Shown: positions 1 through 11,098 of the stretch, piece after piece
How the letters are laid out: the number at the start of each line of letters is the position of its first letter
Numbering within the stretch: position 1 is the stretch's first letter
Assembly: GCA_013398295.1 (NCBI GenBank)
Contig: VZSF01007300.1
Span: forward strand, 945,874-1,009,873
Direction: 5' to 3'
Source of the DNA: Chionis minor
Taxonomy: Eukaryota; Chordata; Aves; Charadriiformes; Chionididae
Length of the DNA: 64,000 bases
Made by a program: the position numbers and the translations under genes
The notes under the pieces: model-generated
The model's input: the letters and a program-made list of their open reading frames with translations, nothing else
The model's database searches: none
What the model was told of the DNA's origin: nothing

Positions 1-3000
1 TAGGGAGGACTTCCTTATATGGTAAAGCAGACTCAGAGCTTACAATGATTTGCAAGTGGTATCTGTAAATATTAATGCACTTTGACATTGAGTACTGCAT
101 ATCATACATTTTAAGTGGGTTTTTTTAGTGTGGATGTTTACAGTGAAATGATGTGCTTCTTCATATGTCTGTTTTCAATTCAAAGTATAGCTTCATTACA
201 AAGAGTGATAGCATTAAGCTTAGCAGCATGAACGTTCCTCCAGAATTAGCACCAAATTGACAAGCACCCTCAACATAGCCTTTAAATTGGGTTTGTGGGC
301 ACCAAACAGCTTCAGGAGCATTAGCTGTTCTTCACTCTCTTTTCTACAGTTCCAACTTCTCAGTACCCAAGCTGAGTACTGACTGCTTTTAATATGGAGT
401 GGTTTTCCCAGAGCTGGGACTTCATTTTGCAGTTGCCTTCATTAAGCAACTAGACACTAAAACCTTGTAAAATTCCTTCAGCCCTAGGAGTAACGCTTCC
501 AGCAGTATTTTTTCATACTGTTATTACTGACTCCGTTACCTTCTTTCATAATTTCCTAAAATACCTAAGCAGAAAATAGCTATGAAGACTTCCAAACAGT
601 ATACAAGATTCATAAGCCTAAGTCAAAATGACATATTAAAGGATCTTAAAAGTCACACGTGACATTGAGAGAATAAGCATGTTTACAGATGTTATGTGCT
701 AAGAAAAATATAGAAATTTCATTCGGATTAACTGCTGGTTAGGTTGACCTGGCAGACCATATTGTACCAAACCCAGGTACAATATTCATCCTATAGCACA
801 GGAACAAAATCATGAAAGCTGCGAAAATACCCATACAACGTATCCTTCTCTGCCTTGCCATTACTCCAGTGTACGCTTCCCTTCTGAGGAATTACACAGA
901 TCTTAAATTTGGACTCTAGAACACCTTGATTTACTCATATAAGATTCAAGTCATTTTGTTTACTCTGCTTTTAACAGAAGGGTTTTCTTTGCCTCAATTT
1001 TCTGTAGCACCTGGCAAAAATGAACACACAGAAGGCTCTGGAGATGGTATCAAGCTATCAACAAAATCTTGTTTTGCAATAAGTATAAGAGTTCCTCGTA
1101 TGTATGTAGTTACTTTGAATCTAATCTACCTACCTATCTATCAAGCCAGAATCCATGCTGAGGAAGATCAGGTTGCCTTAGTAACCTGCGTCCAGTTGTA
1201 CAGACTTCGGAAAGACTGAATAATTTTATCTTTCTGAAGTACCACTGTGCATCGTTGTGCCATTGTACTTAAATATCTCACACATAAAATAGATATATTT
1301 ACCAAACTCTCCATATACACTTTAAGCTATTCTCGTGCTACGGGTTATAGAAGACACTGCTTGGGAAAGCTTTTTCTTCTTCTTTCTTACCATTTGCAAT
1401 CCTTACAGCTGTCATCTATTAAAAAACCTAGCACTTACTCATTGCTCTTTTTTTGGGGTTGTTGGAGAGGAACGCCTGACACCACTGCAGAGCTAGAATT
1501 TCTGCTCCAGCTGTGCCATGTATAGTGATTAATCTTCTTCAGAAAACTAGTAGTTACCTAAAATTGATTTTAATATATGATATTGTTGGAATGTTCAGAG
1601 AAATCCGTGAGAATGAACAGTGACAGCACTTGCCCAGTGTGCTTATTATTGTGAATAACTTTTGGCTACACAAATTTCAGGCCTGAATTGTACATAGTAT
1701 GCTATTAAATTGTAATAATTGAAAGTTCTAGAGAAAGGAATCTAACGATACACAACAGAACAATTTTAGTTCCATGAGAATATATTTAATTAACCCTTAA
1801 TCATTTTCACCTTTATGACACTGGAAACACTTCTAGGATTTGATTTACAAAATTATTATGCCATTAATAAGAGAAAGATATTATTGACATACCAAAATCC
1901 AATTTAATTACTCCCTTGATTCCTCCAGAGGCAGAGAGATGCTTGCAATTTTCTGACACTATGTTCCATTTTTAATATTGTGAAATAGAAAATAACTCCA
2001 AGCAGGCCAGAAATGTTGCGTAATTGCTTCTATGTGAGCTACAAACACAACTGTAACAATGTATTCTGGCTACCTTGAAAGTTCCTTTTTGGCCTTTTTC
2101 TGTATCAAGTATCCCACTTAAAACTTTACGTACTACTGCTTGTTATAGATACTCTCATCTGTAAGAGCTTCTACAATCATTGCCAAACAACTTTCTATTA
2201 TTTTCATTTTTTTGAAGGGGTAGTTTGTGATGTATTTAAGAAAATGGAAATTACTTAACTATTGTAGGCATGGATAGCTTATCTAACTGAATAACTACTC
2301 CAGAATTTGTTTGTAAACAAGAAAAAAAAATCTAAAACTTGTTTTCAGACTGTCAACAAAAGCATGCCTGTTAACTTACATAATGAATACACTGATAATA
2401 GACTTAGTGACAGACCAAAATTTACATACTACAAAACCCACACAAAACAGAGGAGAAAAAAACCTAATAGAGCTGGGCCACTAAAACCTTGAAAAAATGT
2501 TCTCATCTGTGCATCAGGCTCCATAGTTCTCTCTGGAGCAACATGTGCTCCCATATAACATCACAGAAGCCTGATGGCTCAAGGTGAAGTCTATCCTGAG
2601 CAGGGTTCCAAAAAAACTCAATAGTTAAAAAAAAAAGTAGTCTTTGTCCACAGTTATGGCTCACAGGCAACGCCTTCTTGCTTTCCTTGCTCTTTTTACA
2701 GTTTTTACAATTCTCCCAAACACCTCAAGATTTATGCATTTTCAAGACTGCGTGTGTGAATTCTTACTTCCTTTGAAGTTTATACAAATTAGGCCACTGA
2801 TATTTGTCACCAGAAATTCCAGATGTTCATTATAGAGAGATATTGGATAAGATAAGCTGAACAAATTGAGATTTCTTCCATTAGTTCATTCCACCAGCTT
2901 GCCCTGCATCGGAATTTTATGTGCAGCTATCTTTATTTCTCCTGTGTACTGGGAGACTCTGTGGCAAAACAATCATATGAAGTATTTAGACTGGTATGTT

Positions 3001-3578
3001 ATCAGGGACAGATTTTTTAATTCTCAGCTGCTGGAGATGGAAATCAAATGTGTTTTAAAGTACTCTGAGGAATATTCTATCCCTTTTTTAATAGTGGATT
3101 ATATGTTTATTGGTAGCTAGCAACTGCGAAGCCTTGGCCAGGAATATGTAATATTATTTTAGAAAGTACTACTGAATGGCTCTTACTGTTAGTTTAGCTT
3201 TCAGTCACTGATTCAATTAAGCTTCTTTATTTTGTGTATATCCTTCTCACAACAGTAGCATTAAGATTGATCTTACACTCTAGGTGTCAAAAGGTCCAAA
3301 TGATGCAGTATCCATAACAGTTAAATCAATTAATAAATGTTAAAGAAATATATGCAATAAAATGATTTAAATCTATCACTTGTGTAATACCAGACTGATA
3401 ACAGAGATTATGTGAATACCACCCTCTGATTTACATTCCAGAAGGCGGCATATATTGTGAGAGGATGACTATCCATTGTCACCAATATATGATAGTTCAG
3501 AAGGCTGTAAAAAGTCAGTGGCATGGATAAGGAAAATAATAAATACTCCTATTTTTTATACACTATAAATATAGTGAG

Positions 3579-3614
3579 TTTTTTTTTTTTTAAATATATA
3601 TATACACACACACA
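3579..3614. repeat. Compound T / AT / AC simple repeat
   Basis: Thirteen T, then an AT repeat, then an AC repeat, together about 36 bp; a likely length-polymorphic microsatellite. Confidence 0.95.
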
Positions 3615-4246
3615 ACATTAAACGCAAAGCACTGCAAAGCTAAGGAAAGCCAGGTCTACACTTCTGTGTGCAATATTAAATTACCCCTCCCCACATATGG
3701 ATTGTTATATAATTGCTAATTACTGGTTCACTAAGTTTAAGACTTGTCTCATTCAGTATGAGAATATGCCTGTTTGGATCAGAGTTCTGCAGTGAAGACG
3801 ACTGGTGTTTTTAAAGCTGCTCATTTGTTGCAGAAGTTGAATGCCGACTCAGTATTTAGGGGGTTTGTGGTTCAAAGTGTAACCTCAATATTACTTAATG
3901 CACTCTCCAAACACTACACTGAAGAATCATTCAGTTTCCCCTGGAATTTTTATGATGCCAAATACGCTAATATCCAAATCTCTCATAAACTTTAACTAAT
4001 GTATTTTTACAGTGCCTAGTTTCTACTATCCTCAGGAACAGCCAAAAGTATCCACTGTTCAGAATGTTCAATCTGAAATAATTAGGATTTGATTTTCTGG
4101 AAACATACATGTTTCAGTGCCAATTATGAGTGCTCAGCATGGCTGCAAATCAGAACACAGATTGTCAGCTTAGCAAAAAATGACAAATACCTAAGTACCA
4201 AAACCACTGTCATTTAATAATGCATGATTTCCCCTTCATAAGTCCA

Positions 4247-5690
4247 TACTAGCTACCCCTAATAACTCTCTTGTCCCTAATATGTTTGAAAATGGCTTCC
4301 AGGCAGATTTTCTCCATCATCTTTCCAGTGATCAAGGTGAGGCTGACCAGCCTGCAGTTTACTGGTTCATCCTTCTCGATGACAGGAGGAACATTTACTT
4401 TTTTCTAGTTCTCGGCAAAGACCCCCAATAGGCGTGACCTTTCACAGACAATCAAGAGCAGTGTTGCAATGACCTGTGGCACTCATGGATGCCTCCCATC
4501 CAGGTTCAGGAACTTGTATACATCCACTTTGTTTAGATATTCCCTGACCTGATCTTTCTCCACCGAGGTAAGTCTTCCTCGAGAGTTTCCCAATGGTCTC
4601 AGGGACCTGAGATTGCTGAAAGTGCTAAAAGCTGGTCTTACCAGTGAAGACCAAGGCAAAGAAGACAGAGTACCTCAGTCCCTGCCGCATCCCTTGCCAT
4701 GAGGTCCCCTCACTCCACCCAGTGGCAGGCCCACATTTTCCTGCTCTTTCACTGCTGGCAGGAGCCCTTCCTGTTACCCCTCCACATCCCTTGCCAGATT
4801 AAACTCCTAGTGGGCCTTGGCTTTCCTAATCCCATCCCTGCATGCATGGACAGCATCTCTCTATTTTTCCTGAGCCACCTGACCCTGATTCCACCTCTTG
4901 TATACTCCTTTTAGCATTTGAATTTTGTCAAAGGCTCCTCCTACCTTTTGCCACTTTTGCTTGATTTTCTGTGTATGAGGGTTCCTCAGCTTTGAGAAAG
5001 TGATCCTTGAAAATCTACCAGTTCTTCTGGGCCCTATAGGATTCGCAGGTCCCTGAACAGGCAGAGGTCTGCTCTCTTGAAGTCCAGTATTGTGTTCCAG
5101 CTTTTTGGATTGCTCCTGCTTCTCAAAAACCTGAACTTCCTGACCATCACAACCCTGATCCGTTCTTCCTTGTTTGTACGTATGAAGTCTAGCAGTTTGC
5201 CTCCCTTCACGGGCTCCTTGATCACCTGTGTCAGCAAGTAAATGCATTCCTGACATCTCCTAGATTGCCTGTGCCCTGCTCTGTTTCCCCTCCAACAGAT
5301 ACTGGGGTTATTCAAGTCCCCTGTGAGGACTAGGTCTGCAAACATGGAGCTTCTTCAACTTGTCTGAAGAAGGCCTCATCTATTTCTTCCTCCTTATCAG
5401 GCAGTTTGTAGAATATATCCATCACCTCATATCAGACTTTCATCTGCCCTCTAACCCTAACCCATAAGCTGGTTCATCACTTGTTCCTAGGCAGAGCTCT
5501 GTACCTTCCCATCACACTCAGTCCTCTATCTTCATCTTCCTCACTTTCTTGTGAGTTGTCATCTCTGTTGTCCACCATTCCTAGGTCCTGGCTCTCTCCT
5601 CACCAGGTTGGCTAGCTTGTGACAAAGATGCTAACATACCTGGCAGGTGGATTCCATCTTTTCCTAGCAGGCCTTCCTTGGACTCCTTGT
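4247..5690 (-). mobile_element. CR1 LINE fragment: ORF1 esterase end, endonuclease, start of reverse transcriptase
   Basis: Read on the minus strand, this is a decayed CR1 non-LTR retrotransposon. In order it shows: LLGKDGIHLP (about 5670), resembling the D-x-x-H end of the CR1 ORF1 esterase; FYKLPDKEEEIDEAFFRQ (about 5420-5370) and GDLNNPSICW, then AGHRQSRRCQECI, TQVIKEP and LLDFIRTNKE (5320-5160) of the ORF2 endonuclease; KRWNQGQVAQE of the linker (about 4880); QVREYLNKVDVYK (about 4540) and LVSLTLITGKMMEKI (about 4320) of the reverse transcriptase. It then stops, at about 4247, well before the catalytic YxDD part and the CR1 3' end. Frames shift and stops interrupt it, so it is dead. Keeping the 5' part without the 3' end is unusual for CR1. 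Confidence 0.85.
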
Positions 5691-6317
5691 CCAATTAAAC
5701 AATTTAACTCCAAAAATTTAACTCCAATTAAATTGTCCCAATACACAATAGTTATACTAACATCTAAACACATTTAAAATAAAATCTAACCATCACTAAG
5801 ATGCAGTCTTAGCCAAAAGGCAGTATCTCTATAATGCAATCAAACATGTTCTACAGGAATCCATTTTGTAATATTGACACAGATCTCCATTTAGATGAGG
5901 ACTTTTGATTTTTCTTGGTAAAGAGTCAAAAAAAACCAGGAGAACTTTTTAAAATTTTGTTACTCACAGCGGTTGAGAACATCAAATTCCTAGTCAGAGA
6001 CTGTGTGAAGTTCTAACTTCAGAAATGGATTTTAATGGAAGTGTTGACACAGTGTTAGCTATACTGTCACAAATACAACACCAATACATTATTCCCTTAT
6101 AGTAACAGACAGTGTTGAAGCTGCCCTGTAATTTGGCACAGAACATTTCTATACTAATGTAATGTGACAATGTTATTATGTCTGCTATTTTCTATGCCAT
6201 AATAGCAGCATTTGTTTCCACAAACATGCCATTACATTCACTAATATGGCTATACTTAAAGACTGCCTGAGTAAAAACAGATGTAAACTTATAGAAAGCA
6301 GATAATCTCTTACAGAT

Positions 6318-6335
6318 TTGTTTTGTTTTGTTTTG
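6318..6335. repeat. TTTTG simple repeat
   Basis: ttgttttgttttgttttg, three and a half units. Confidence 0.95.
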
Positions 6336-7339
6336 CCAGAGTAATTTTGAACCCCACTCTTATAAAAAAGCTGAATTCCCTGGGAGGATAGCTTTCACCA
6401 TGTAACCTGCTGTTAGAAATAGTTACGATGTTCAGGATGAATTTTCTCAGAGGAGCTGCATGCAGCCATCCACTTGTAAGAACAGCCGTTAACTGTCCTT
6501 TTAGTACAGTCTTCTATATAATCCCATTTTGTAGGAACAACTGCTACTGGTCTGCTTTGCGCTTATCAGTGTAACACTTCTGCCTATCACATCTAAAGAG
6601 CACTGTTGCCCTGAATCTCCAAGTGTCATACGACATCAAAAAAGAAAATGATAATCTGTATAGCATCTTAGGGTCAAAACTTCCCATGCTTTGTTTATTT
6701 TCCAGTAAATAGGAAACTGCAGCAGGCAGAACGTTCCCACCTGTGCCACCACGGAGGCTTACGGTCTACAGGCATTCCATACTCACTGGAGCAGGGTACT
6801 GAGATTTGCAACTAAGCAAAACTTTTGTGGATTAAACTTGATGTTCCTGACTACAGTTGTAAAACTGTAACCTTACCCTTGGCTCGTCATTTTCCTTAGG
6901 ATACAATCCCCAAACAACTTCTCTCTGACACACAGAGGACACTCGGACTGGGAAAGAAACAATCTGCCTCATGTGATGCTAACTTTCAGAGAACTTTTTT
7001 TTTAAAAAAAAATCTTCATTTTAATCTGTGCACATTTTCGCCTGGAATAATACAGCAAACAGCATAGGAGTAATAATTTGCTATTATCAAAAAGATTAAA
7101 GAAACTTCTTGCACACTGCATCAGTAGAATTTATTATAAGACTTTTCAGGAAACTATTTCTTTCATTATTTCCTTCAGACTCTCTGATCTGGAAATTAAA
7201 GACAAGAATGATACAGGTGAAACGTTTACTTTGTAAAGCCTGGGAATGATTCACGTCAAATCTTTGTGCACTGAGGTTACTATGGGAAACATGCTGAAAG
7301 TATCAACTCAAATGTAGCGAGGTAATTTGTGCACATTTA

Positions 7340-8196
7340 TGCAAATTGCAGATGATACAAAACTAAGAGGAGTGGTTGACAGACCAGATGCATGTGCTGC
7401 CATTCAGAGGGATGCTGACAAGAACCTCATAAAACAGAGGACAACACCAAATCCTGCACCTGGGGAGGAATAACCCCACGTGCCAGGCCAGGCTGGGGCC
7501 TGACCAGCTGGAAAGCAGCTCTGCAGAAAAGGACCCGGGCGCCCTGGTAGACACCAAGTTGAACACAAGTCAGCAACATGTTGGCAAAGGCAGCCAACAG
7601 CCTCATTGGCTGCGTTAAGAAAAACATCACAAAAGGGTTGAGAGAGGTGATCCTTCCCCTCTACTCAGCACTGGTGAGGTGCATCTGGAGCACCATATCC
7701 TAGTGCTGGGCTCCCCCCCGCACGATCAACGTAAGCATACTGGAGTAAGTCCAGCAAAAGGCCACAAGTGCGATGACGGGCTTGAAGCATGTCTCTTACG
7801 AAGAGAGGCTGAGACAGCAGGGATTGTTGAGCCTGGAGACGAGAAGGCTCAGTTGCAATCCCATCAATGTTTTAAAATAACTGATGGGTGGGACTAAAGA
7901 AGATGGAGACAGATTCTTCTCAGTGGTGCCCAGTGACAGGACAAGAGGCAATAGGCACAAACCGAAATACACAAAATCTCATTTAAATACGAGGAATATG
8001 TTTGTACTGTCTGTGTGACTAAGCACTGGCACAGGTTGGCCAGAGAGGTTGTGGAGTCTCCAACCTTGGAGATATTCAAAACCCAACTGGGCACAGCCCT
8101 GGACAACCTGTACTAGCTGATTCTGCTCTGAGCAGGGGGGTTGGACTAGGCAATCTCCACAGGTCCCCTCTCCCCTCAGCCATTTCGTCACTCTGA
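7340..8196 (+). mobile_element. CR1 LINE 3' half
   Basis: On the plus strand this starts in the reverse-transcriptase FADDTKL motif (gcagatgatacaaaacta) and runs to the CR1 3' end (ggttggactaggcaatctcc, then a degraded cattctgtgattctg-like tail at about 8190). Intermediate blocks are typical of avian CR1: cagtggtgcccagtgacagg, then gagaggttgtggagtctcc. Small deletions and stop codons show that it is inactive. It lies on the opposite strand to the 4247-5690 fragment, 1.65 kb away; the two cover non-overlapping parts of a CR1. Confidence 0.9.
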
Positions 8197-8286
8197 AATT
8201 TCTGCTCAGATATGTTCCATAAGAACTGGCAGAACAAAATAGAGGAAGGTGTGATGGGTTAACTGTGGAAAAAACCAATGGGGAAG

Positions 8287-8605
8287 TGTGGTGGGTTAAT
8301 CCTGGCCAGGGACCAAACTCCCACCCAGCTGCTCACCCACTTTTCCCCTGCTCTGACCTTGGTATTCCCGCCTCCTTCATCTGTCTGGCATTTCGGTAAA
8401 AATGGCATACTTTCTAAGCATATTACCATAGAGGGGCCACCAGCTTGGCCGAGGGACTCAGCTGTGTTCTGTGGTGGGTCTGCTGGAGCTGACTATGCTC
8501 TGCATAGGGCAACCCCAGCCTCTCCGCACTGAAACCATCCTTGCAGTCCCCTGCTGGCAAGACCGGGACATGGATATCCAATACAGGAGGAATGCAAGTC
8601 TCCAT
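8287..8605 (+). mobile_element. Probable avian endogenous-retrovirus LTR fragment
   Basis: The block begins tgtggtgggttaatcctgg, resembling the TG-start of common avian ERV LTRs, and continues acccagctgctcaccc, then gccaccagcttggccgaggg, tgtggtgggtctgctggagc and caaccccagcctctccgc, all strings I associate with that LTR class. No internal retroviral genes or second LTR are seen, so it would be a solo or truncated LTR. The right end is uncertain. It sits 90 bp after the end of a CR1. Assignment is from memory of repeat families and was not searched. Confidence 0.5.
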
Positions 8606-9281
8606 AAACCAGGTACTTTTAAACTGTCTCTCTTAAGACCACTGACTTTTTTAAGTGGTCAGTTTTGGGGGTTGGTAACAAAGAAATCTCTACCTATGAG
8701 ATTTTGAGGTCCTGAATACTCCACTTGACATAAAACAGTACATTCAAATGTAATGTAAGCCAAGGGCCTGCCTGTGTAGCAATACTGGGTCAGATTTCAG
8801 CACTGCTCTACGCACGGTCCGCAGTGGAAACAGGCTCACATGCACCGCTCAGGAACATGCCTAAATCCTTCTGGAAGGGGATGTGTTTTTCAGCAACAAG
8901 CAGGTGGTATTCCAGACCTGCTGCTAAGATTATCTTTCTTCACGTGAAGGGAATTTGTCTTGCTTCAGTGCTGCAGAAGTTTAGCCTGTGGCGTGCAGCC
9001 TATGCAAGTTACTAAAAACTGTAGCAACATTTCATCATTCCTCTTCCCATTATGCTCTTCCCAAACACAGCAGAGAGCAATCTAGGAGCATCTAGATGAC
9101 ACTGAGATTACAACATCATTTCTCCTCCTTTCCCTCACATACACTATTATGAAAAATCTCCCTCCTTAGATTTGCTTTGCAGATTAATCTGAGGAGCCAA
9201 GCAGAAACCAAACGTATCATATTTACCAGACTCTGCATTCTATGACAAAACATACATATCTGCTTGTGATGGAAGAAAATT

Positions 9282-9299
9282 AAAAAAAAAAAAAAAAAA
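9282..9299. repeat. Poly-A run, 18 bases
   Basis: Uninterrupted A run; no retroposed gene body is recognised before it. Confidence 0.95.
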
Positions 9300-10978
9300 G
9301 AGATTTACCTGGGAAAAAAGGTTTTTTTGCAACCATGTACTAAAGGTACTCCTTTACCATCATCAGAAATAGTATATTGAGAATTATCTGATTGTGTGCG
9401 GTGTAGTCCATAAAGTTACCATACAAACAGGCCTTCACCAATCCGTAAATATCTTTCTTACATAAGCTCATCATTTCATCAAATTTATGCAGTATCTGTC
9501 ACTTGAAGAAATAATGCACAGAATATTCCATGTCCAGACATCAGTTACTACTAAGACAATTTTATAAACAAAGTTTTTCCTTTGCTAGATGTAGAATATG
9601 TAACTTCTTATTCATAGTTTTTAGTTACTTTTGGAAAAACTCAAAGATCACAGAAGAACAGAAATAACAAAAGTAAAAGAGAGACAAATCTTTTTCTCTT
9701 GTAGCAGATAGGGGACCGAAATCTTTAAAAATATACGTTTAGCAGTATGACTAATCACTCACATTGCTGGGAAGGGCAAACTCATATACATAAAGCAAAC
9801 TCAAACCCTTGCTCAAATTATTGAAAGTTTTTTGATACCGCCTTTCATTTCTACCATGTCAGCAACTGCAGAGAAAAACACTGAGACGAGTCCTTTTCAT
9901 AATTTTCAAACATGGTCAAGAGTAGAAAAGTGGAATTTTCATGAGAATAATTAATGTAGCCTTTACATGTAATTCATTTTCTAGCCTTGTGCTGTACACT
10001 ATTTGAGACAAAAACTTTTCAGATTGTAATTATTCTGTTATTTTAGGGTTTGTCCAAGATGGTACACCTTGCAGTATAGTGGAAAACCAGAAGAAGACAT
10101 AAAAATCTGAAATGCTTGAGTAGACAGTTATACTAGCACTTTCTACCAACAGTCATTCATTCAGATAAACATATACATATAGAAATAAAGATGCTTAACC
10201 TTAAGAAATTCCCTCTTCATATGGATATAAAAATGTGCAACATTTGGATATTTCAAATCTGATGAGTTAAAAACTCAGTAGCTCGCTTTAATCAGTTACC
10301 GTGGATCATTACAGCTCTTGCATTACTATTTCACTTTCACTTCTGCATAATTCTATTTAGATCAATAAAGCTAGATTGGAATAAAACTAGATTATGACAT
10401 TGGTGAGTCAGGCCCCTTATTTTTGACACATTTAAGCTTTTCCTGAAAGACCAGATGGTTGGTGTATGTTATGCGGTTTTATTCAGATGAAATTTAAAAG
10501 AGCTAAAATACTCGGCATGCTTTTGTTATTGGCATGCTTAGTGTGTCACCTAAAGAAATCTACAAAGGGAGATAATGAGCCTTGTCAACTGTTTCACAGT
10601 AATTATAGCCCTCATGATATAATGCTACAAAATTACAATATAGCTTAAGATAATAAAATGTAAAAGGTTTTTTCAATCAGGGAAAAAACCCTATTTGTAA
10701 CATTTATGCAGGAAAGGGATTATTTCAAACAGGTAACCATCAGTATATTAGACATGCAATCAAGTGTAATAAAACCGAAGTGTTTGATAGTGCACATTGC
10801 CCAAAATTTATACTGTATATTTTAGCTACGTTCTTCCCACAAGCCTTACAGATTTTCACGGGGTTTGCCAGTTCATTTAAATATCGTGTATTAAAATAAT
10901 ATAGAGCTTCAGACACTTGTTTCAAATATTGCCTTAAAGCTCTCGAAGGTTCAGATCAGCATTTTTTAGTGTACTTAC

Positions 10979-11098
10979 GGTCATTGCATAACGGTCCACT
11001 AAAGGAGGTCATACTACAGTCACAACTGAATCCATCCCACTGCTGTAAGCACACTCCCTGGTTTGCGCATGAATCCTCTTGGCATGTTGTGCTGGGGC
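10979..11098 (-). CDS. NRXN1: NRXN1 exon, EGF-like domain C
   Basis: This 120-nt exon encodes a whole EGF-like module, EGF-C, of alpha-neurexin: (G)[16 protein letters not shown], then [15 protein letters not shown] and FSGPLCND. Six cysteines are spaced C-x4-C-x5-C-x8-C-x1-C-x9-C, as expected for a compact EGF fold. The acceptor is tatgttctcattag and the donor is gacc|gtaagtac. Both ends are phase 1, the typical phase of a shuffled EGF exon. The last base C begins the codon completed by the LNS6 exon, which lies beyond base 1 of this window. Because most of its codons sit between stops in short frames, it is missed by simple ORF searches. Known role: it links LNS5 to LNS6 in the synaptic adhesion rod. 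It is present in alpha but not beta neurexin. Confidence 0.96.

Larger units (their letters stand above)
1..10978 (-). other. NRXN1: NRXN1 intron (partial) downstream of the EGF-C exon
   Basis: This is the 5' part, in transcript terms, of the intron between the EGF-C exon and the LNS6 exon. In mammals this intron carries the beta-neurexin promoter. I looked for a beta first exon (signal peptide followed by a histidine-rich segment ending in a GTTYIFSK join) and saw none here, so it would lie beyond base 1. It holds two CR1 pieces (4247-5690 and 7340-8196), an LTR-like piece (about 8287-8605), a T/AT/AC tract (3579-3614), a TTTTG repeat (6318-6335) and an 18-base A run (9282-9299). The remaining sequence is AT-rich with no feature I can support. 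Confidence 0.85.

Noticed and set aside
4699..5345. Frames at 4861-5256 and 5034-5345 as host genes
   Set aside because: They are decayed CR1 retrotransposon ORF2 in two frames, or (4699-4914, plus strand) its antisense shadow.
8770..8830. Possible relic beginning gtagcaatactgggtcagat
   Set aside because: About 20 bp resembles an old CR1 end, then similarity is lost.
1..10978. Possible beta-neurexin first exon in the downstream intron
   Set aside because: No frame with a signal peptide and histidine-rich segment ending in a suitable donor was seen, and no CpG island is present; it probably lies beyond the window.
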